Positions 61,050 through 63,965 of a stretch of DNA of 63,965 nt are shown one piece after another. Under the pieces are notes generated by a model. It did not search any database. It was not told the DNA's origin and saw nothing but the letters and a program-made list of their open reading frames with translations. The position numbers and the translations under genes are program-made. The stretch lies in the NCBI GenBank assembly GCA_035762175.1, contig DASTPP010000006.1, positions 1 to 63,965 of the forward strand. Reading direction: 5' to 3'. Numbering within the stretch: position 1 is the first letter of the stretch; every line of letters starts with the position of its first letter. Source of the stretch: DASTPP01 sp035762175 (GTDB lineage: Bacteria > Myxococcota_A > Polyangia > Polyangiales > Polyangiaceae).

Positions 61050-61616
61050 ATGCCCGCGCTCGTGCCGTGCGGCTGGTCGTTCGTACTGCGGGGTGCGACG
61101 TCGATCGCCTTCGGCTCGCTCTCGCTCACGATGTGGGGCCTCTCGCTCGCGGCGCTCGTCAACCTCGTGGCCGCATACGCGCTCGTCGACGGCGCCCTGA
61201 CGCTGAGCGGCGCCGCGGTCACGACGCGCGCGCACGAGCGCTGGTGGCCCTTGTTGCTCGAGGGGTTGGTGAGCTTGGGTCTCGGCGTCCAGGCCCTGCT
61301 CTGGGGGGGCTTCGATGAGTCGACCCTTCGCTATTACGTCGCCCTCTGGGCGCTCGTCTCCGGCGGCCTCGAGCTCAGCGCCGCGTGGCGCCTGCGCGAA
61401 GAGATCGCGGGCGAGTACCTGCTCGCGCTGCGGGGTCTGACGGCCATCAGCCTCGGCGCCCTGCTCGCCTTTGGGGGCGGCCGGGCCGGGTTGCTGCCCT
61501 GGTTGGGGCCCTCCGCCGCGCTCTGCGGTGCGCTCTTCGTCGCCCTCGGGCTCCGCGTGCGTTCCTGGAACGTCCTGCCCAAGTACGACACCGAGCAGCC
61601 GGTGCGCGTCGCCTGA
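61050..61616 (+). CDS. HdeD/DUF308-family membrane protein
   Basis: From ATG 61050 (MPALVPCGWSFVLRGATSIA) the protein has about six membrane helices in the tandem two-helix pattern of HdeD/DUF308 (LVNLVAAYALVDGALTLSGA, WWPLLLEGLVSLGLGVQALL, YYVALWALVSGGLELSAAWR, LLALRGLTAISLGALLAFGG). It ends in a short cytosolic tail. In enterobacteria HdeD contributes to acid resistance at high cell density; the role here is unknown. The frame is open upstream to 60855, but the family normally begins at this methionine. Single gene. Confidence 0.8.
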   Translation: MPALVPCGWSFVLRGATSIAFGSLSLTMWGLSLAALVNLVAAYALVDGALTLSGAAVTTRAHERWWPLLLEGLVSLGLGVQALLWGGFDESTLRYYVALWALVSGGLELSAAWRLREEIAGEYLLALRGLTAISLGALLAFGGGRAGLLPWLGPSAALCGALFVALGLRVRSWNVLPKYDTEQPVRVA

Positions 61617-62059
61617 GCGTCGTCCGCGCGGCCGGGGCAACGGCGCGTGCGTGGCGGAGTCCCGGACGGCAGCTGCAAGCGGCGTCCGCGCGGCCGGGGG
61701 CGACGGCCGCCCGGGCGTCGCCCTGCGGCGGGGGGCCTCTGGCCCCGGGCCCGGCGCGCGTGTCCTTCGTTGGGGGCGGGGTTGAAGGGGCCGCCCCCGG
61801 ACGGGCCCATCCTGCCTGGGGGCGGTGGGCCGCCTCGAGATCGTCGCCCCGAGCGAGCACCCGGCCCCGGCCTGGCAGGGGTGGCGCCGGGTCTCGGGCG
61901 GCGCTCCGGCGCGGCCGCGGGCGCGCCCAGTTGGGTCGGCCGGCGGGCGCAACGCCGATGTTTCAAGGGGGGGGAAGAGCCCGCTCGGCCCCCACGTACG
62001 ACGTCCTAAGGGGCCCGCTGCCCTTTTTGTCGTTTCGCGATGTGACAAGGGGGCGTTCG
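61617..62059. other. non-coding stretch
   Basis: Very GC-rich sequence with Arg/Gly/Pro-rich chance frames on both strands. I see no gene, RNA or repeat until the terminator at 62060. Confidence 0.5.
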
Positions 62060-62091
62060 AAAAAAAGTCGGGGGGTACCGACTTTTTTTTT
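62060..62091. terminator. perfect bidirectional intrinsic terminator
   Basis: AAAAAAAGTCGG-ggggta-CCGACTTTTTTT is a perfect 12-bp stem with a 6-base loop, flanked by A and T runs so it can stop transcription from both sides. Its T-run continues straight into the TTGACA of the following promoter, insulating the downstream transcript. Confidence 0.85.
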
Positions 62092-62119
62092 GACAATAGC
62101 GGGGGGCGAGCGTTAGAAC
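62090..62119 (+). promoter_or_regulatory. near-consensus sigma70 promoter
   Basis: TTGACA (62090-62095), 18 bases, then TAGAAC (62114-62119); TTAGAA with spacer 17 is equivalent. Start of transcription is expected near 62126. It is the best sigma70 match seen in the window and points to a strongly expressed RNA. Confidence 0.75.
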
Positions 62120-62125
62120 AGGTGC

Positions 62126-62386
62126 ACTATGGCAAGGCGTTCGAGTCACTCCATCCAGGCCCAGGGGCGCATCCGGCGCTCGGGGCCGTGGTGTGCCTCG
62201 GCCGCGGCCTTGGCCAAGCGACCGGGTTATGCCGTGATGGGGCTCGAAAAAGGCCTGAATCTGCGCCTTTTTAGCGAGTCCCTGCCTGCGGGTGCGGTCG
62301 ATACGAGTTTAGGCGGTTTCCTCTGGTAGTCCTCTCTACGCAGACGAAGCCGCCGCGGGCCAGACCCCCGGCGGCTTCGCCGCTTT
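62126..62386 (+). ncRNA. candidate small RNA, about 260 nt
   Basis: A transcript is predicted between the strong promoter at 62090 and the terminator at 62346-62386. Its only open frame (ATG 62129, 66 codons) starts about 3 bases after the expected transcription start without a ribosome site, and the peptide resembles nothing known. The 3' third can fold into a long hairpin, GGG-CTCG-AAAAAGGC pairing with GCCTTTTT-CGAG-CCC around 62241-62285. I checked for signatures of tmRNA, RNase P RNA and SRP RNA and found none; 6S RNA is possible but the central bubble could not be established. It lies just upstream of the tRNA cassette. Confidence 0.45.
62346..62386 (+). terminator. intrinsic terminator after the candidate small RNA
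   Basis: GAAGCCGCCG (62346-62355) pairs with CGGCGGCTTC (62369-62378), and inner GGG/CCC extends the stem. TTTT follows at 62383-62386. Orientation fits the plus-strand transcript from 62126. Confidence 0.7.
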
Positions 62387-62399
62387 TAGCCCCTGAGAT

Positions 62400-62720
62400 T
62401 TTGCCACTACCGGCGCCCACCGGCGCCGCAATGGGCAATCTCGTCTTCGGGCCGCGTTCGCGCCATTTCGGCGCGGGGGGGACAGGTTTGTCTTCGGTAT
62501 CCGCGTCCGCGCCGCCCCGGCGCGCCGGGATACGTGTGTCCTCGGTATCCGCGTTCGCGCCGCTCCGGCGCGCCGGGATACGTGTGTCTTCGCCCCCCGC
62601 GGGCGCCTCGGCGCCCGCCAGGCCGACGTGTGTCCGCCATGTTCTGGGCCGCCCGCGGCGCCGAAATGGCCCGCGGCGGCCCCCCCATGCCGGGAGGTTT
62701 CGAATCGCAACGTGTTCGAT
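62400..62720. repeat. tandem palindromic repeats, about 48-bp period
   Basis: Two units nearly identical over 48 bp start at 62494 and 62542 (TCGGTATCCGCG ... GCGCGCCGGGATACGTGTGTC). Each can fold because GTATCC pairs with GGATAC around an inner GCGCCG/CGGCGC stem. Diverged units flank them on both sides, sharing CGTGTGTC or TTCGGGCCGCG blocks and GCGCC-GGCGC stems. No gene crosses the region convincingly. To 62855 the DNA continues with GC palindromes. Confidence 0.6.
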
Positions 62721-62858
62721 CGATTCACCACACACCACTGACGACCGGCCGCGCGGCCGGCGGGCTTCGGCCCGCGGCGGCGCGGCGAACGCGCGGCCAG
62801 CCCGCGCGGAGGGCCGCGGTGTGTCCGCCTATATCGAATCAAGATCGAATGCAAAAAG

Positions 62859-62985
62859 AAAAAAAGAATTGGACAGTGAATCGAAAGCGAATTAGATTCG
62901 TCCAAAAGGGCAAACGACGAGGGCCGCGGCGGCGAACGCGCGGCCCCCTCGCCCGCGGGGCACTAGCTCAACGGCTCAGAGCCGC
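62859..62985. repeat. 127-bp exact direct repeat, first copy
   Basis: Bases 62859-62985 are identical to 63839-63965, 980 bp later and ending exactly at the window end. They hold the AT-rich leader, the promoter-like dyad and the first 29 bases of tRNA-Lys. The match starts within an A-run (7 versus 8 A). The length of exactly 127 equals a k-mer size commonly used in assembly. Confidence 0.9.
62869..62905 (+). promoter_or_regulatory. promoter within nested inverted repeat upstream of tRNA-Lys
   Basis: TTGGAC (62869-62874), 17 bases, then TTAGAT (62892-62897) is a sigma70-like promoter about 60 bp before the tRNA. The same stretch is a nested dyad: TTGGAC-agt-GAATC ... GATTC-GTCCAA (62869-62905), so it could also bind a dimer or fold as RNA. 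The second copy at 63849-63885 is identical. Confidence 0.55.
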
Positions 62986-63029
62986 CGGTTCTTACCCGGC
63001 CGATCGGGGTTCGACCCCCCGGTGCCCCA
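62957..63029 (+). tRNA. tRNA-Lys (anticodon CTT)
   Basis: A full 73-nt cloverleaf: acceptor GGGGCAC/GTGCCCC, D-arm GCTC/GAGC with loop AACGGCTCA, anticodon arm GCCGG-TTCTTAC-CCGGC (T33, anticodon CTT, reads AAG), T-arm CGGGG-TTCGACC-CCCCG and discriminator A. CCA is not encoded. C at position 38 is unusual for tRNA-Lys. A second copy starts at 63937. Confidence 0.85.
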
Positions 63030-63268
63030 CCCCGACCGGGCGCGTCCTGACGGACGCCGCCCCCGGTCTTTGACAAGCTGCGCGCCGGCCCCCACCCGAG
63101 ACGGGGCCGGCGCACCCCCCCCGCCCCGCCCGCGCCCCGCGCGCGGCGCGGCCACGGGGGCGCCTCGCAGACCACGACGGGCGGCCTACGAACGTAGCCC
63201 CACCGGCGAGCCTGCGAGGCGCCTTCGGGGCCGTGCTGCGCCGAGGGCGCGGGCCCGGCGGGGGCCAC

Positions 63269-63340
63269 GCTGCTGTAGCTCAGCGGAGAGCACGTCGGCC
63301 GTTAACCGACGGCGTGAAGGTTCGACTCCTTCCGGCAGCG
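63269..63340 (+). tRNA. tRNA-Asn (anticodon GTT), atypical
   Basis: 72 nt: acceptor GCTGCTG/CGGCAGC (one G-T pair), D-stem GCTC/GAGC with a 6-base loop, anticodon stem GTCGG/CCGAC around loop CCGTTAA (anticodon GTT), T-arm GAAGG-TTCGACT-CCTTC, and discriminator G as expected for Asn. Position 33 is C, not the near-universal T; the D-loop lacks one base, and one extra base precedes the anticodon stem, which can extend to six pairs. It may be poorly functional. CCA is not encoded. Confidence 0.65.
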
Positions 63341-63461
63341 CCGCAGTAGAAGAGGTGTCGCGCGGCGTCGCGCGCTCGAAGGGTCCGTTGCCCGGTGCTC
63401 GTTGAAGCGAGCCGGGGCGCCGGCCCGCGAGAGCCCGGCGTCGCCCACACCCCGCGCGCGA

Positions 63462-63533
63462 GGGGCGGTAACTCAATGGCAGAGAGCCGGGCTTTTACCC
63501 CGAGCGATGCGGGTTCGACCCCCGCCCGTCCCA
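63462..63533 (+). tRNA. tRNA-Lys (anticodon TTT), with mismatches
   Basis: 72 nt: acceptor GGGGCGG/CCGTCCC, D-region TAACTCAATGGCAGAGAG, anticodon arm with loop CTTTTAC (T33, anticodon TTT, reads AAA/AAG), T-arm GCGGG-TTCGACC-CCCGC and discriminator A. Pairs 10-25 (A-A) and 27-43 (C-A) are mismatched. The D-arm resembles that of glycine tRNAs. CCA is not encoded. Confidence 0.65.
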
Positions 63534-63573
63534 CCCCTTTCTTCTTCGGGGGCCCGCCCCCGCTCGACACCTT

Positions 63574-63643
63574 AGAGTGCCGAGCACAACGCCCCTTGGG
63601 GAGGCATTTTCCAGGCCGGGGCAAGGGTTGTGCTCGGCGCTCT
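63574..63643. other. long hairpin element, possibly structured RNA
   Basis: AGAGTGCCGAGCACAA (63574-63589) pairs fully with TTGTGCTCGGCGCTCT (63628-63643), counting one G-U pair. Directly inside, CCCTTG (63593-63598) pairs with CAAGGG (63622-63627), leaving a 3-base bulge and a 23-base apical loop containing GGCATTTTCCAG. That 12-mer also occurs in the dispersed repeat at 21814. There is no T-run, so it is not a simple terminator. From 63644 to 63838 the sequence shows no gene. Confidence 0.6.
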
Positions 63644-63838
63644 TAGTATCGATACGTTCTCTTCGCTCCTCCTCATCTATCGGTCTCCCCGGTCAGCGCG
63701 CTGCCTCCCGCAGGGCCTGCCCCGCGGGCGCCCGGCGGCGAAGGCCGGCGGGGCGGCTCCCGGCGGCCCGCGCGGGCGCCGGGCGGCGGCCCTCAATCGA
63801 GACAAGCAGAGAGAAAGAAGAGAGAAATAAAAAAAAGA

Positions 63839-63965
63839 AAAAAAAGAATTGGACAGTGAATCGAAAGCGAATTAGATTCGTCCAAAAGGGCAAACGACGA
63901 GGGCCGCGGCGGCGAACGCGCGGCCCCCTCGCCCGCGGGGCACTAGCTCAACGGCTCAGAGCCGC
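63839..63965. repeat. 127-bp exact direct repeat, second copy at window end
   Basis: Identical to 62859-62985 and ending at the last base of the window. It shows that the tRNA cassette starts again, either as a true tandem copy or as an assembly-graph loop. Confidence 0.9.
63937..63965 (+). tRNA. tRNA-Lys (CTT), second copy, cut by window end
   Basis: The first 29 bases of a tRNA identical to the one at 62957-63029, preceded by the same leader and promoter-like dyad. The rest lies outside the window. Confidence 0.75.

Noticed and set aside
62129..62329. 66-codon gene in the candidate small RNA
   Set aside because: No ribosome site, start within about three bases of the predicted transcript start, and no recognisable peptide.
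62957..63029. tRNA-Glu (TTC) instead of tRNA-Lys
   Set aside because: Centring the 7-base loop on the perfect 5-bp anticodon stem gives T33 and anticodon CTT; TTC would require a shifted stem.

Overview
The window is very GC-rich DNA (the few AT-rich patches are promoters, terminators and one tRNA leader). Its gene families fit a myxobacterium-like member of the Myxococcota, probably Polyangia: three very large Ser/Thr kinases (one fused to a histidine kinase), a NorR-type sigma54 activator, several Cys-rich or Gly/Ala-rich lipoproteins, a PQQ-type dehydrogenase and many orphan secreted proteins. No rRNA, CRISPR array, restriction system or complete mobile element is visible. The last 127 bases repeat an internal stretch exactly, so the sequence looks like an assembled contig that ends in an unresolved repeat.

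Left part (1-5.6 kb) is a zone of gene remnants: the end of a CpcT/CpeT-like gene, the C-terminus of an M19 dipeptidase, a helically phased array of AAACCTCGAGGTTT palindromes, one intact orphan gene, a prophage remnant (portal and head-morphogenesis C-termini), a divergent orphan gene, three small overlapping genes and a scrap of an SMP-30-like gene. From 5.6 to 8.6 kb is a nitric-oxide module: flavohaemoglobin hmp and divergent norR, with GT-N7-AC sites and a sigma54-like promoter between them. From 8.8 to 16.5 kb, two single-domain response regulators bracket a giant kinase/ATPase/GAF/histidine kinase, and a GAF protein follows. From 16.7 to 19.9 kb is a three-gene envelope operon.

The 20-26 kb stretch is again eroded: a LysR stub, an IS66 transposase tail, a Fis-type HTH stub, a second 41-bp repeat array and copies of a dispersed element of about 110-140 bp. 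Between them lie a YdeI/DUF1905 protein, a beta-propeller-like secreted protein, a methyltransferase and a zinc-ribbon membrane protein. From 26 to 46.5 kb come an isochorismatase-like hydrolase with divergent LysR regulator, a membrane Ser/Thr kinase with a Cys-rich lipoprotein gene upstream, a trypsin-like lipoprotein, a histidine phosphatase, a kinase-ATPase regulator, and an ABC-F ATPase with a terminator-like hairpin in its leader. From 46.8 to 61.6 kb lie two MFS transporters, an RhlE helicase, a PQQ dehydrogenase-cytochrome hybrid, a 1034-residue orphan protein, an AsnC regulator, a gluconokinase fused to a second kinase, a bestrophin and an HdeD-like protein.

The right end (62.06-63.97 kb) is the most unusual part. 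A perfect intrinsic terminator runs into a near-consensus sigma70 promoter, followed by a roughly 260-nt transcript with no convincing gene and its own terminator. Then come palindromic 48-bp repeats and a cassette with tRNA-Lys(CTT), tRNA-Asn(GTT) and tRNA-Lys(TTT), all reading AAN codons, plus a long RNA-type hairpin. The cassette begins again 980 bp later, and the window stops inside the second tRNA-Lys.
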